From NCBI GenBank assembly GCA_944322715.1, contig CALUPT010000001.1, positions 1-64,000 of the forward strand: a stretch of DNA of 64,000 nt. Reading direction: 5' to 3'. This stretch comes from an uncultured Bacteroidales bacterium (GTDB lineage: Bacteria > Bacteroidota > Bacteroidia > Bacteroidales > UBA932). This document shows, piece after piece, positions 8,730 through 18,800 of the stretch; within the stretch, counting starts at the first letter, position 1; the number at the start of each line of letters is the position of its first letter. Position numbers and translations under genes: made by a program. Below the pieces are notes generated by a model, which was given only the letters and a program-made list of their open reading frames with translations, was not told where the DNA came from and searched no databases.

Positions 8730-8780
8730 CAAAGATATATAAAAATTCTGCATTCCGTAAAAAAATTACGGAAATTACGG
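8730..8780 (-). promoter_or_regulatory. Promoter and candidate operator of the ATPase/TOPRIM cassette
   Basis: On the minus strand TATCTTTG (8730-8737) matches the Bacteroidota -7 consensus TAnnTTTG, 25 bases before the ATPase ATG. Upstream of it the plus strand shows CCGTAA (8755-8760), TTACGG (8766-8771) and TTACGG (8775-8780): one inverted pair plus a third half-site. These would sit around -25 to -50, suitable for a regulator. Confidence 0.5.
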
Positions 8781-8784
8781 TTCA

Positions 8785-8906
8785 TCGCTCCGCTCCGATA
8801 TCCCTTGTCTTTCGCCGAGAATGCCCTTGCAACCAAAGCTTGCCAGCTTTGCTGCTCTCCGGCATAAAAACTCTCACGGGATTTCGTCGCTCCGCTCCGA
8901 TATCCC
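8785..8906. repeat. 20-bp direct repeat pair in the tRNA-defence cassette gap
   Basis: TCGCTCCGCTCCGATATCCC occurs at 8785-8804 and again at 8887-8906, 102 bases apart, with no mismatch. The DNA between and just after holds small GC-rich hairpins (around 8838-8854, and CCCGCCTGCGGCGGGC at 8907-8922). It looks like repetitive intergenic DNA; a role as recombination sites cannot be excluded. Confidence 0.6.
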
Positions 8907-8942
8907 CGCCCGCCTGCGGCGGGCTTTGCAAAAGGAAACAAG

Positions 8943-8973
8943 AAAGGCAGCTCGAGCAAGCTCGGCTGCCTTT
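8943..8973 (-). terminator. Terminator-like hairpin downstream of tRNA-Ser
   Basis: The arms at 8946-8957 and 8960-8970 (minus strand GGCAGCCGAGC and GCTCGAGCTGCC, with one bulged base) form a strong stem, followed on the minus strand by TTTCTTGTTT. It lies 15 bases beyond the tRNA 3' end. Confidence 0.6.
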
Positions 8974-8987
8974 CCGTTTCCTTTTGC

Positions 8988-9074
8988 GGTGAGAGGGGGA
9001 TTCGAACCCCCGGTACGGTAATCCCGTACGGCAGTTTAGCAAACTGCTGGTTTCAGCCACTCACCCATCTCACC
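8988..9074 (-). tRNA. tRNA-Ser(GCU)
   Basis: The 87-nt minus-strand sequence folds as a class II tRNA. The acceptor arms are GGTGAGA and TCTCACC. The anticodon stem is GCAGT/ACTGC with loop TTGCTAA, giving anticodon GCT. A long variable arm follows (CGTACGG ... CCGTACC), and the T arm contains GGTTCGAATCC. CCA is not encoded. The 3' end faces the ATPase/TOPRIM cassette. Confidence 0.95.
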
Positions 9075-9216
9075 CTGACTGAAATCGTCCTGTCCGGAAA
9101 CGTCTTATTGCATACAGACCTTGCGAACAGGACGACAAAGTTAAGTCAAATCTTAATATCTGCCAAATAAATTTCAATGATTATAGGCCGATTGCAGGCC
9201 GGACCCGATAAAAGTC

Positions 9217-10176
9217 CTACTGTCTGGCGATATTCTCCCTCATGTCGGTATCGGCCTGGATATTTTTCATGCGGTAATAATCCATGATGCCGAGATTGCC
9301 GTTCTTGAAGGCTTCCGCCATTGCGAGAGGCACTTCCGCCTCGGCCTCAATGACCTTGGCCCTGGCCTCCTGCGCCTTTGCCTTCATCTCCTGTTCAAGG
9401 GCAACCGCCATTGCCCTGCGCTCTTCGGCCCGGGCCTGGGCGATATTCTTGTCGGCCTCTGCCTGGTCCATCTGCAGGACTGCACCTATATTCTTGCCGA
9501 TGTCGATGTCGGCTATGTCTATGGAAAGGATTTCAAAAGCAGTCCCGGCATCCAGTCCTTTGGCAAGCACGACCTTGGAGATGGAATCGGGATGCTCGAG
9601 CACCTGCTTGTGGCTCTCCGAAGCGCCGATGCTGGAGACTATGCCCTCGCCTACACGGGCAAGCACCGTCTCTTCGCCTGCACCCCCGACTAACTGCTTG
9701 ATATTGGCACGGACCGTTACCCGGGCTTTGGCTATCAGCTGGATTCCATCCTTGGCAACGGCAGTGACAGGAGGAGTGTTGATCACTTTGGGATTGACGG
9801 ACATCTGCACCGCCTCGAATACATCTCGCCCGGCAAGATCTATTGCCGCAGCCATCTTGAAATCGAGGGCGATGTTCGCCTTGTCGGCCGAAACGAGGGC
9901 ATTGACTACCTTCGGGACATTGCCCTTTGCAAGATAATGCGCCTCCAGCTCGTTGGCATCAAGCCTTAACCCGGCCTTGGTCCCCGTCACCATAGCCATG
10001 ACAATGGTTCCGGGAGGCACCTTTCTCCACCTCATCAGTATCAGCTGGAGAAGGGAAATCCGCACCCCGGAAATCAGAGCCTGAAACCAGAGTGTAATCG
10101 GGAAGAACCACAGAAGAATGATCAGGCCGACGATCGCTATCGCGACCCATACGATTGTAAGATCTGCTCCGTACAT
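9217..10176 (-). CDS. floA: Flotillin-like protein FloA
   Basis: This 319-aa SPFH/flotillin-like protein has an N-terminal membrane hairpin of hydrophobic segments (about residues 6-45: [19 protein letters not shown], then [21 protein letters not shown]). A band-7-like domain follows. From about residue 235 there is an Ala/Glu/Lys-rich coiled coil ([25 protein letters not shown]). FloA proteins scaffold ordered membrane microdomains and are near the family's usual 330 aa. The gene follows nfeD on the same strand, the standard nfeD-floA pairing, with 147 bases between them. Confidence 0.93.
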   Translation of the reverse strand: MYGADLTIVWVAIAIVGLIILLWFFPITLWFQALISGVRISLLQLILMRWRKVPPGTIVMAMVTGTKAGLRLDANELEAHYLAKGNVPKVVNALVSADKANIALDFKMAAAIDLAGRDVFEAVQMSVNPKVINTPPVTAVAKDGIQLIAKARVTVRANIKQLVGGAGEETVLARVGEGIVSSIGASESHKQVLEHPDSISKVVLAKGLDAGTAFEILSIDIADIDIGKNIGAVLQMDQAEADKNIAQARAEERRAMAVALEQEMKAKAQEARAKVIEAEAEVPLAMAEAFKNGNLGIMDYYRMKNIQADTDMRENIARQ

Positions 10177-10323
10177 ATTGCTGTCATTTATTGGTATTGA
10201 TTTTCATTGTCTGGCGCCGTCCGGCAGTTCCCCGCTGCATTCAGGATGACACTTGTCTGAAACACAATTCCATCCGTCTCTTTGTCAGGGTTCGGAATGG
10301 CTTCCGCCCGGAACCTGGACCAA

Positions 10324-10794
10324 TCAGAAATCCTTTTCCGCAGGCTTGACTATGACCTGGTTGTCTTCAATGTGCGCCACTTCAACCTCTACTCCGGGAG
10401 CAATCAGTCCCTCGAGAGCCTTTACCTCATATACTCCGGTCTCGAAACGCGCCATGCCTATCGGCGCAAGCCGCGTCGTGGTCTTGCCTACATCCCCGAC
10501 GGACAGGACCGCATCCTTGTCAGGGATGGCCTTGGACTCGATATTGGTATTCAGAGTGAACCGCTTCCATGTCCTGGCCCTGAGCACATAGACTGTCAGG
10601 CCGACCACCAGCACCACGTTAATGGCGACTATGATGGTCCCTGTCGTCATCCCGAAGACATTGAAAGCATAGACACACGAGCCGACAAGCGAAATGAGGC
10701 CCAGGACGCCGGCCACCCCGACCCCGGGAACAAGCAGGATCTCCGCCAGAAGCAGCAGAATCCCGACAAGAATAAGTATGATTATAAAACCCAT
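10324..10794 (-). CDS. NfeD-like membrane protein, flotillin partner
   Basis: The protein is 156 aa. Two or three N-terminal membrane segments fall in about residues 2-75 (FIIILILVGILLLLAEILLV, then VLGLISLVGSCVYAF and TIIVAINVVLVVGLTVYVL). The C-terminal OB-fold contains GDVGKTTTRLAPIGMARF and GVEVEVAHIEDNQVIVKP. This is the short NfeD form without the ClpP-like protease domain, usually encoded beside floA as here. CAAATATA at 10800-10807 is a TATATTTG -7 box on the minus strand only about 6 bases before the ATG; if used, the mRNA would be nearly leaderless. Confidence 0.9.
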   Translation of the reverse strand: MGFIIILILVGILLLLAEILLVPGVGVAGVLGLISLVGSCVYAFNVFGMTTGTIIVAINVVLVVGLTVYVLRARTWKRFTLNTNIESKAIPDKDAVLSVGDVGKTTTRLAPIGMARFETGVYEVKALEGLIAPGVEVEVAHIEDNQVIVKPAEKDF

Positions 10795-10845
10795 AAGGAC
10801 AAATATAGCGAATTATATTGACAGTAGGCCAATGTTCATAAAACT

Positions 10846-12546
10846 TTAATTCTCCTGTCTGCGGGCGGCGGTGACGTTTATCGGCTGCCCGTCCTTGAAC
10901 GCAACAATGTAGGCTCCCTTGAATCCGCGCGTCCGGACCTTGTTGAGACAGGACAATGCATCCGCGTAGGTCTTGAACAGTCCTACCGCGTAGGTATATC
11001 TGCCGTTGGCCGGCCTGTGAAGGAAGACGGGACTCAACCCCTTTATATCCTTTACGGATGCCGGGTGGGTGAGACTGAATATCTGGATCTGGTAGATGAT
11101 ACCGGAAGGAAGCGTATTGTCCAAGGCAAAACGGCCTTCCGGCAGCACCATGAAGGTATAGTCGAATTCCGGTTCCGGCTTCTCGATATCCATTACAAGG
11201 GAGTCGCCCATCTCCATCCTGACAAACGTATAATTGATGTCCTTAGGAACAATCTCCCTGTCCGCCTCTTCATTGACCTTGTCAAGATCTATCACCACCC
11301 CGTTGAAAAGGAATTCCATCTCGATGGCCTGCAGTTCCGATGTCGCCTTCTTCAAAGAGTCGTTGAGAGCAGGAAGGGCTGACTCCATGTCAGTTATCCT
11401 TACGGCCATCCTCTCCTTTTCCCGGTCATCGCCGCTTTCCGCATAGCCGTTCCTCAGTTCATCGATGGAGATTCCGTATGCATATATGGTATCCCTCAAC
11501 GACTTGACTTCCCTCATTTTCTGCATGTACTTCCGCACCTCGGGATTTTCCGGCATAGAAGTGCCTGCACCGTCCCCGACATCCTCATCATCTATCCGGT
11601 CCGGCTCGAGCGCCATCAGTTCCCGCAGTGCGGGGACTCCGGATACGGCTCTCCTTATCGGCATGCTGTCGTATTCCAGCACATAGACATTGATACTGTC
11701 CGCAGGACAGCCGCGGTTAGAGGCGAACATGGTGTATTTCCCGTCAGGGGTATTGTAGAAAAGCAGGTCGTCGTATGGAGAGGAATAAGGGAATCCCATA
11801 TTCACCGGGACTCCCCAGTCATTGTTCCGCTCATCCCACTCCGAAACATAGAGGTCATACCCTCCTACTCCGTAAAGTCCGTTGGACGAGAAATACATTC
11901 GCCTGCCATCCTGCGACAGGAGAGGATACACTTCATCTCCGGAAGAGGTCACCTGCTCGTTCAGAAGGGCGGGAAGGCTCCACAGAGTGTCACGGTCAAC
12001 CGTATGCCATATATTCCGCACCCCATCTCCGTCCGGAGCGGAAAAATAGATCTCATCGCTGTCATCCGGAACATATACCGCTTCGGCGAAAGGATGCCCC
12101 GACAGGGAGTCGAGGACATTCGGAACCTCTCTCCACGACTTGTCCTTCATGGGATAATAAAGGAAGAAATCCTTCGTGGAAAACCTGTGTCGGGCAACGA
12201 CTGTCGGACTGTAGACATACTCCATCATGCTTGCCCCGTTCTCTCCCTGCAGTTTCTTGTTCTCCAACGCTATCCTCTTTACCGAATCCCGTTCCGCATA
12301 CAAAGCCTGCCGGTAAAGGGACAAGGCCTTGAGAAACTCATAATCAAGCATGTACCTGTCAGCCTGACGGGCAAGGCTGTCAGCCACGGAAATGGCCGGA
12401 GCACTCTTCCGCGCAGCAAGGCTGTCGGGCATTACTGCCGCACCGCCATGACCGGCCGCCGCAACAGAAACCGTATCCTGGAGCGCACCGGAAGCGGACA
12501 CCACGGACAGGAAATAAAATATATGGAAAAACAGTATGTATCGCAT
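10846..12546 (-). CDS. Secreted PD40 beta-propeller protein with C-terminal SPOR domain
   Basis: The protein is 566 aa from MRYILFFHIFYFLSVVSASG, which gives a clean signal peptide. A short TPR-like helical segment (LDYEFLKALSLYRQALYAE) precedes WD40-like PD40 repeats, for example DEVYPLLSQDGRRMYFSSNG and YDDLLFYNTPDGKYTMFASN. A helical linker lies at about 340-420. The C-terminus (IIYQIQIFSLTH ... FKTYADALSCLNKVRTRGFKGAYIVAF) is a SPOR domain, which binds glycan strands denuded of peptides. It probably acts in the periplasm on the cell envelope or at division. It has no OmpA domain, unlike many PD40 proteins of this phylum. Confidence 0.8.
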   Translation of the reverse strand: MRYILFFHIFYFLSVVSASGALQDTVSVAAAGHGGAAVMPDSLAARKSAPAISVADSLARQADRYMLDYEFLKALSLYRQALYAERDSVKRIALENKKLQGENGASMMEYVYSPTVVARHRFSTKDFFLYYPMKDKSWREVPNVLDSLSGHPFAEAVYVPDDSDEIYFSAPDGDGVRNIWHTVDRDTLWSLPALLNEQVTSSGDEVYPLLSQDGRRMYFSSNGLYGVGGYDLYVSEWDERNNDWGVPVNMGFPYSSPYDDLLFYNTPDGKYTMFASNRGCPADSINVYVLEYDSMPIRRAVSGVPALRELMALEPDRIDDEDVGDGAGTSMPENPEVRKYMQKMREVKSLRDTIYAYGISIDELRNGYAESGDDREKERMAVRITDMESALPALNDSLKKATSELQAIEMEFLFNGVVIDLDKVNEEADREIVPKDINYTFVRMEMGDSLVMDIEKPEPEFDYTFMVLPEGRFALDNTLPSGIIYQIQIFSLTHPASVKDIKGLSPVFLHRPANGRYTYAVGLFKTYADALSCLNKVRTRGFKGAYIVAFKDGQPINVTAARRQEN

Positions 12547-12607
12547 CTCGCCACATTTATTACAGAACACAAAAATAAGAAATAGTTTATTTATAAGAAA
12601 AAAATAG

Positions 12608-12615
12608 TAAATTTG
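12608..12615 (+). promoter_or_regulatory. Candidate -7 box for secDF
   Basis: TAAATTTG matches TAnnTTTG and lies 60 bases before the secDF ATG, in an AT-rich gap after the divergent envelope gene. No convincing -33 TTTG was seen. Confidence 0.45.
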
Positions 12616-12675
12616 TGCCCTATTTGCGGTTAAGCAGTCAGATTGGACAAAATATTAATAATTAACGATAAGACT

Positions 12676-15600
12676 ATGCAAAGCAAAAATGCAATCAGAC
12701 TGGTGGCTATTCTGCTTGCCATCGCCTGCCTCTGGCAGCTGTCTTTCACTCTTGTGACAAGGATACAGGAGAACAAGGCGGCGGAATATGCGGAGAAGGC
12801 AGTAGAGGCATACCGGAACTCGGCCGCCTTCGCCAACATCCCTGAAGAAGACCATGCCTTCTATCTCGACTCTATCAGAAGGGACAACAACAGGTGGTAC
12901 ATAGACTCCATCTCGGCAGAGAAAGTCTATTTCGGCTACACCTACAAGGATGTCAAGGAAAGGGAGATAAACCTCGGACTCGACCTCAAGGGCGGAATGA
13001 ACGTGATGCTCCAGGTACAGCTCGAAGACCTTGTCAAGGCCCTTTCGGACAACAACCAGAGCCCTGAATTCGCCCAGGCGCTTGCCCTTGCCAAGGAGCG
13101 CAGCGTCAACTCGAGGGCAGACTTCATCACCCTCTTCGCAGAGGCATGGAACGAGGTCGGCAACGGAATTCCGCTCGCCCAGATCTTCGGGACATACGAA
13201 ATGAACGACAAGATCAACTCCACGACTTCAGATGCGGAAGTTATCAATGTAATCCGCGAGGAAGCCGAAAGCGCAATCTCCAACTCATTCAATGTCCTGA
13301 GGAACCGTATCGACCGTTTCGGAGTGACCCAGCCTAACATCCAGCAGCTCGGCAACAGCGGAAGAATCCTCATCGAGCTTCCTGGAGTCAAGGAGCCTGA
13401 GCGTGTGAGGAAGCTCCTCCAGGGAACAGCATCCCTCGAATTCTGGGCGACTTACGAGAACAGCGAGATATATCCTTTCCTTGAGGAGGCGAACGCGACT
13501 CTTGCTGACCTTCTTGCCGAGAGCGACAGTTCTGCGGTCGCAGAAGCAGCTCCTGCAGCAGAGGAGAACGGAACCGGAGGCACAGATGACATCCTCAGCG
13601 AGGAGATCAGCGCAGCTGAAGGCGAGGCATCCGGAGATGAGGAATTCAAGAAAGCCAACCCTCTCTTTGCCGCACTCCAGCCGGCGGTCTACAACGGAAG
13701 ACTTGCAAACGGAGCCTGCATAGGATATGCAAGCTACGCCGATACGGCCAAGATCAACACATGGCTGCATACACCGCAGATCCAGGCTCTCTTCCCTGCC
13801 GAATTCAAGGCAATGTGGACAGTGAAGCCGTCACAGGCCTTCGAAGGAGGCAACATATATGAACTGGTCGCCATCCGCTCCACTTCACGTGACGGCAAGG
13901 CCCCTCTCGATGGAGGCGTGGTGACAGATGCCCGCGTACAGTACGGAAATTCAGGCGGAAGCCCTGAGGTATCCATGTCCATGAATGCCGAAGGCGCCAA
14001 CATCTGGGCAAGGATGACCAAGGACAACATCGGAAGGCAGATCGCCATCGTCCTTGACGGAATGGTATATTCATATCCGGTCGTAAATACTGAAATTACC
14101 GGAGGCAGCTCCTCCATTACAGGAAACTTCGATCTCGAAGAGGCGGAAGACCTCGCCAATGTGCTGAAGTCAGGCAAGCTTCCTGCACCTGCCACCATTA
14201 TCCAGGAGCAGATCGTGGGACCTTCGCTCGGTTCGGAATCAATCAACGCCGGTCTCATTTCATTCGCCATAGCGTTCCTGCTCGTGCTCATCTACATGTT
14301 CGCGTTCTATCACGGCGCCGGACTTATCGCGGATGCGGCCCTGCTGTGCAACGTGCTTCTGCTGCTCGGGACACTCGTGTCATTCGGAGCCGTCCTCACG
14401 CTGCCTGGTATTGCAGGTCTCGTGCTGACCCTCGGTATGGCGGTGGATGCCAACGTCATCATATATGAACGAATCAAGGAGGAAATCCGTGCAGGCAAAG
14501 GTCTCGGCAAGGCTGTGGCGGACGGATATTCCAACGCATATTCGGCCATCATCGATGGCCAGGTGACGACAATACTTACCGGTATCGTCCTCTTCATTTT
14601 CGGCTCGGGTCCGGTACAGGGCTTCGCGACCACATTGATCATCGGTATCATCACCTCAGTCCTGACATCGATCTTCATTTCGAGGATCATCATTGATGAC
14701 AGGCTGGCAAAAGGCAAGAACATCACATTCTCCAACAAGTTCACCAGGAACTTCCTGCAGAACACTACGGTCGATTTCCTCGGCAAGAGGAAGTTCACCT
14801 ACATCCTTTCCGGAGTCATCGTGCTTGCATCCATCCTTTCTATCTGCATCAAGGGCTTCACATACGGTGTCGACTTCACCGGAGGCCGTACATTCGTGGT
14901 AAGGTTCGACCAGCCGGTCAACGCCGAGGAAGTGCGCGAGGCGGCAGTAGCCGTGTTTGACGGAGCTGTCGAAGTCAAGCAGTTCGGCGGCGAGAGCCAG
15001 ATGAAACTTACGACACAGTACAAGGTCGAGGATGAGAGCACTGAAGCGGATGCAGAGGTCGAGGAAATGCTCTACAACGCCCTGAAAGGGTTCTTCCAGG
15101 AAAGCATTACCTTCGATGAATTCCGCTCTACCCTCGAGAACCCTAACGGTATCATCAGTTCGGACAAGGTCGGCCCTACCATGGCAAACGACATGAAACG
15201 CGCCGCCATCATTGCGGTCATTATCGCCCTGTTCGTCATATTCGCCTACATCGCCGTCCGCTTCAAGAACTGGACATGGGGTCTGGGAGGTGTCGTAGGA
15301 CTTGCCCATACGGCCATTATCGTGATCGGATTCTTCTCGTTCTTCTCGGGAATCCTTCCGTTCACTCTGGATGTCGACCAGACATTCATTGCGGCCATCC
15401 TGACCATCATCGGATACGCTATCAACGATACGGTGGTGATCTTCGACCGAATCCGCGAATACAAGACCCTCCATCCTAAGATGGATTTCTATGTCAATGC
15501 CAACCAGGCGCTCAACAGCACATTGTCCCGTACAATGAACACCTCCCTGACCACCCTCATAGTGATGATCGCAATCGCTATCTTCGGAGGTGAGGTCATC

Positions 15601-15744
15601 AGGGGAATGGCTGTCGCTCTCTGCCTCGGTATCGCAATCGGTACTTACGCCTCTATCTTCGTCGCCACTCCGATCATGTATGATACGACAATGGCTCTGA
15701 AGAAAAAACAGGAGGCCAAGGCAGCACTGGCAAACAGGAAATAA
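12676..15744 (+). CDS. secDF: Protein translocase fusion SecD-SecF
   Basis: The protein is 1022 aa from MQSKNAIRLVAILLAIACLW. An in-frame ATG 33 bases upstream has no hydrophobic start and is less likely. The SecD half has the hallmark LGLDLKGGMNVMLQV and, in its membrane part, GLVLTLGMAVDANVIIYERIKEE. The SecF half starts near residue 680 and has YGVDFTGGRTFVVRF and IGYAINDTVVIFDRIREY. About twelve membrane helices are visible. SecDF uses the proton gradient to complete Sec-dependent export. The fused form is normal for Bacteroidota. An acidic low-complexity insert (about 290-325, AEAAPAAEENGTGG onward) sits in the periplasmic P1 region. Confidence 0.97.
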   Translation: MQSKNAIRLVAILLAIACLWQLSFTLVTRIQENKAAEYAEKAVEAYRNSAAFANIPEEDHAFYLDSIRRDNNRWYIDSISAEKVYFGYTYKDVKEREINLGLDLKGGMNVMLQVQLEDLVKALSDNNQSPEFAQALALAKERSVNSRADFITLFAEAWNEVGNGIPLAQIFGTYEMNDKINSTTSDAEVINVIREEAESAISNSFNVLRNRIDRFGVTQPNIQQLGNSGRILIELPGVKEPERVRKLLQGTASLEFWATYENSEIYPFLEEANATLADLLAESDSSAVAEAAPAAEENGTGGTDDILSEEISAAEGEASGDEEFKKANPLFAALQPAVYNGRLANGACIGYASYADTAKINTWLHTPQIQALFPAEFKAMWTVKPSQAFEGGNIYELVAIRSTSRDGKAPLDGGVVTDARVQYGNSGGSPEVSMSMNAEGANIWARMTKDNIGRQIAIVLDGMVYSYPVVNTEITGGSSSITGNFDLEEAEDLANVLKSGKLPAPATIIQEQIVGPSLGSESINAGLISFAIAFLLVLIYMFAFYHGAGLIADAALLCNVLLLLGTLVSFGAVLTLPGIAGLVLTLGMAVDANVIIYERIKEEIRAGKGLGKAVADGYSNAYSAIIDGQVTTILTGIVLFIFGSGPVQGFATTLIIGIITSVLTSIFISRIIIDDRLAKGKNITFSNKFTRNFLQNTTVDFLGKRKFTYILSGVIVLASILSICIKGFTYGVDFTGGRTFVVRFDQPVNAEEVREAAVAVFDGAVEVKQFGGESQMKLTTQYKVEDESTEADAEVEEMLYNALKGFFQESITFDEFRSTLENPNGIISSDKVGPTMANDMKRAAIIAVIIALFVIFAYIAVRFKNWTWGLGGVVGLAHTAIIVIGFFSFFSGILPFTLDVDQTFIAAILTIIGYAINDTVVIFDRIREYKTLHPKMDFYVNANQALNSTLSRTMNTSLTTLIVMIAIAIFGGEVIRGMAVALCLGIAIGTYASIFVATPIMYDTTMALKKKQEAKAALANRK

Positions 15745-15805
15745 CTCCGGGTTTCCGGGACGGCAGGTCCGGGATATCCGTCCGGCCTGTTGATAAATTT
15801 TATAT

Positions 15806-15834
15806 GAGCCGCCCTTTGAGAGCGGCTCTTTTTT
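15806..15834 (+). terminator. Rho-independent terminator after secDF
   Basis: GAGCCGC (15806-15812) pairs with GCGGCTC (15822-15828) and is followed directly by six T residues. Confidence 0.85.
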
Positions 15835-15845
15835 ATATACCTTTG
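15815..15845 (+). promoter_or_regulatory. Candidate dnaE promoter overlapping the secDF terminator
   Basis: TTTG at 15815-15818 and TACCTTTG at 15838-15845 fit the Bacteroidota -33/-7 pair with 19 bases between them. The -33 box falls in the loop of the secDF terminator hairpin. The dnaE ATG is 25 bases downstream. Confidence 0.55.
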
Positions 15846-15870
15846 TCCTCCCTATCAAGCATCAGACACT

Positions 15871-18800
15871 ATGTCATTCGTTCATCTTCACGTCCATACG
15901 CAATACTCTATCAGAGACGGACTTTCGTCCATAGAAGCCCTTTTCAACAGGGCCGAAGAACTGGGGATGCCGGGAATCGCCATCACCGACCACGGGAACA
16001 TGTACGGTGTCAAGGAGTTCTACAAGTTCGCGAAAAAGCATCCGGGGATAAAGCCGATCGTAGGATGCGAGATATACGTGACACGGCACTATGACCACCA
16101 TCTGCAGGACCCGGAGCACAAGAGCTACTTCCATCTGATCCTGCTCGCCAAGAACTACAACGGATACAAGAATCTGATGAAGATAGTGTCCACCGGCCAT
16201 ATAGAAGGCATGTACTACCGCCCGAGAGTGTCGCATGAAGTGGTGGAGAAATATTCCTCTGACCTGATATGCTGCTCTGCCTGCGTTGCCGGAGAAGTCC
16301 CGCGGCTGATATATGCAGGAGACATGGATGGAGCCGAAAAGGCCATAGAATGGCATAAGAAAGTGTTCGGGGATGACTACTACCTTGAGGTGCAGCTGCA
16401 CAGGACAGAAGTGCCTGGACAGTCATTGGATCTCTACGAAAGGCAGAAGGCCATCAATGAAGGCATATTCGAACTGTCAGAAAAGACCGGAGTCAAGGTA
16501 CTTGCCACAAATGATGTGCATTTCGTCCGCAAAGAGGACGGGCCGGCGCATGACAGGCTCATCTGCCTCAACAGCAACTCCTACCTCGACTCTCCGGACA
16601 GGATGCGGTACACCCAGCAGGAATACCTCAAGAGCGAGGAGGAAATGCTGGCGCTCTTCCCTGACCATCCGGAAGTGCTGGAACGGACCATGGAGGTGTT
16701 CGACAAGATAGAGAGCTACGAAATCGACAGGGACCACGTCCTCCCGAAATTCAAGATCGATCCGGCCTTCCTGGCGGAAAAGGAGAAATATCTCGAAAAA
16801 TACAAGGACATAATCGATGTCGGAAGGTGCGACAAGAAAGGGAACGACCGGGGAGAGGAATTCACATGGTCCGTCGCATACCTCTGCCACCTCTGTTATG
16901 AAGGGGCACGGAAAAGATACGGGGAGACGCTCACCCGGGAACAGGCGGAAAGGATAGAGTTCGAGTTAAAGACCATCTCCAGGATGGGATTCCCGGACTA
17001 CTTCCTCATTGTCCAGGACTTCATCGCCGCAGCACGGGCCGTCGGCACGTCTGTAGGCCCGGGACGAGGTTCCGCTGCCGGGTCCGTAGTCGCGTACTGT
17101 CTGAAAATCACCAATCTCGACCCTATCAGGTACGACCTGCTGTTCGAGCGTTTCCTGAACCCGGACCGTATCTCGATGCCTGATATAGACATTGACTTCG
17201 ATGATGAAGGCCGTTACGGTGCATTCCAGTACATCGAGGAGACCTACGGCAAGGATCACATATCGCACGTTATCACATTCGGCACAATGGCCGCCAAGAG
17301 CGCGATAAAGGATGTGGCGAGGATCAGCCGGCTTTCGATAGAGGAAACGACACGGCTCACCAAGATGGTGCCGGACAAGCCGGTTTTCGAAGCGGAAACC
17401 GAAGAAACGGTCAGGCAGGAGGACGGAACGGAGAAGAAGGTCAAGGAGAAAAAGGAATTCAAGACCAATCTCAAGAACTGCGTGAAATATCTGCCCGAAC
17501 TCAAGAACGAATACGAGAACGGGACGGATACGGTAAAGGATATCCTTAAATATGCCATCCAGCTGGAAGGATGCGTAAGGCAGGTCGGAGTACACGCCTG
17601 CGCGATGATCATCGGAAGGGGCAACCTCACCGACTATATTCCGATCACCCTTGCAACGGACAAGGCGACCAAGGAGGAGGTGTGGACATCCCAGTATGAC
17701 GGACACTATATAGAGGAGGTCGGAATGCTGAAAATGGACTTCCTCGGATTGAAGACCTTGTCCATCATCAAGGAATGCCTCTCCCTCATCAAGAGACGCT
17801 TCGGCACCGACATAGACATAGAGTCGATACCTATTGATGACAGGGAGACTTACGAACTGTACGGACGGGGCGACACCAAGAGCGTGTTCCAGTTCGAGTC
17901 CGATGGAATGAAATCATGGCTCCAGAAACTGCATCCGACCAGGTTCGAAGACCTTATCGCCATGAATGCCCTCTACCGTCCGGGCCCTCTGCAGTACATA
18001 CCGTCATTCGTCAACAGGAAGAACGGTGTGGAGCCGGTCACATACGACCTTCCGGAAATGGAGAGCATCCTCAACGACACATACGGCGTGACGGTCTACC
18101 AGGAGCAGGTGATGCTTCTGTCCCAGAAACTTGCGGGATTCACCAAAGGAGAGGCGGACAAGCTGCGCAAGGCAATGGGAAAGAAACAGATCGCCATCAT
18201 CGAAGAACTGTGCGAGAAATTCATCAACGGCGGGGTCGCAAACGGTTTCCCGAAAGAAAAGCTGGAAAAAATCTACGATGACTGGAGGGAATTCGCCAAA
18301 TATGCCTTCAACAAGTCCCACGCGACATGCTACGCCTGGGTAAGCTATCAGACGGGATACCTGAAAGCGCACTACCCTGCCGAATTCCATGCAGCCAACC
18401 TGAGCAAGAACCTCGACAAGCAGGACGAAATCAAGAGCATAATGGATGACTGCAAGAAATCAGGCATCCGTGTGCTCAACCCGGATATCAACGAGAGTGA
18501 TGCCCGCTTTACGGTCAACAAGGCAGGTGACATCCGTTTCGGTCTCGGAGGCATCAAAGGGTTCGGAGACAATATCGTCAGCGCAATCATAACGGAAAGG
18601 GAGAAGAACGGGCCGTTCACGGATATCAACAATTTCGCAGAAAGGATGGCGGGGCAGGTCAACCGCAAGGCATACGATGCGCTTATCTGTTCCGGGGCAT
18701 TCGACAGTTTCGGATACAGCCGCCAGCAGTTCTTCAAACCAGGCCTGTCCGGAGACATTTATGTCGATGAACTGGTAAGATATGCCGAACTCTACCGGAG

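Noticed and set aside
8705..8959. N-terminal extension of the defence ATPase to 8959
   Set aside because: The extra residues translate repeat DNA (GYRSGA twice) and would pass through the -7 box; the family start is MLAKFAVKNFRGF.
14656..15858. 400-codon minus-strand frame across secDF
   Set aside because: It is the shadow of the clearly real SecDF gene, is Asp/His/Arg-rich without any domain, and has no promoter.
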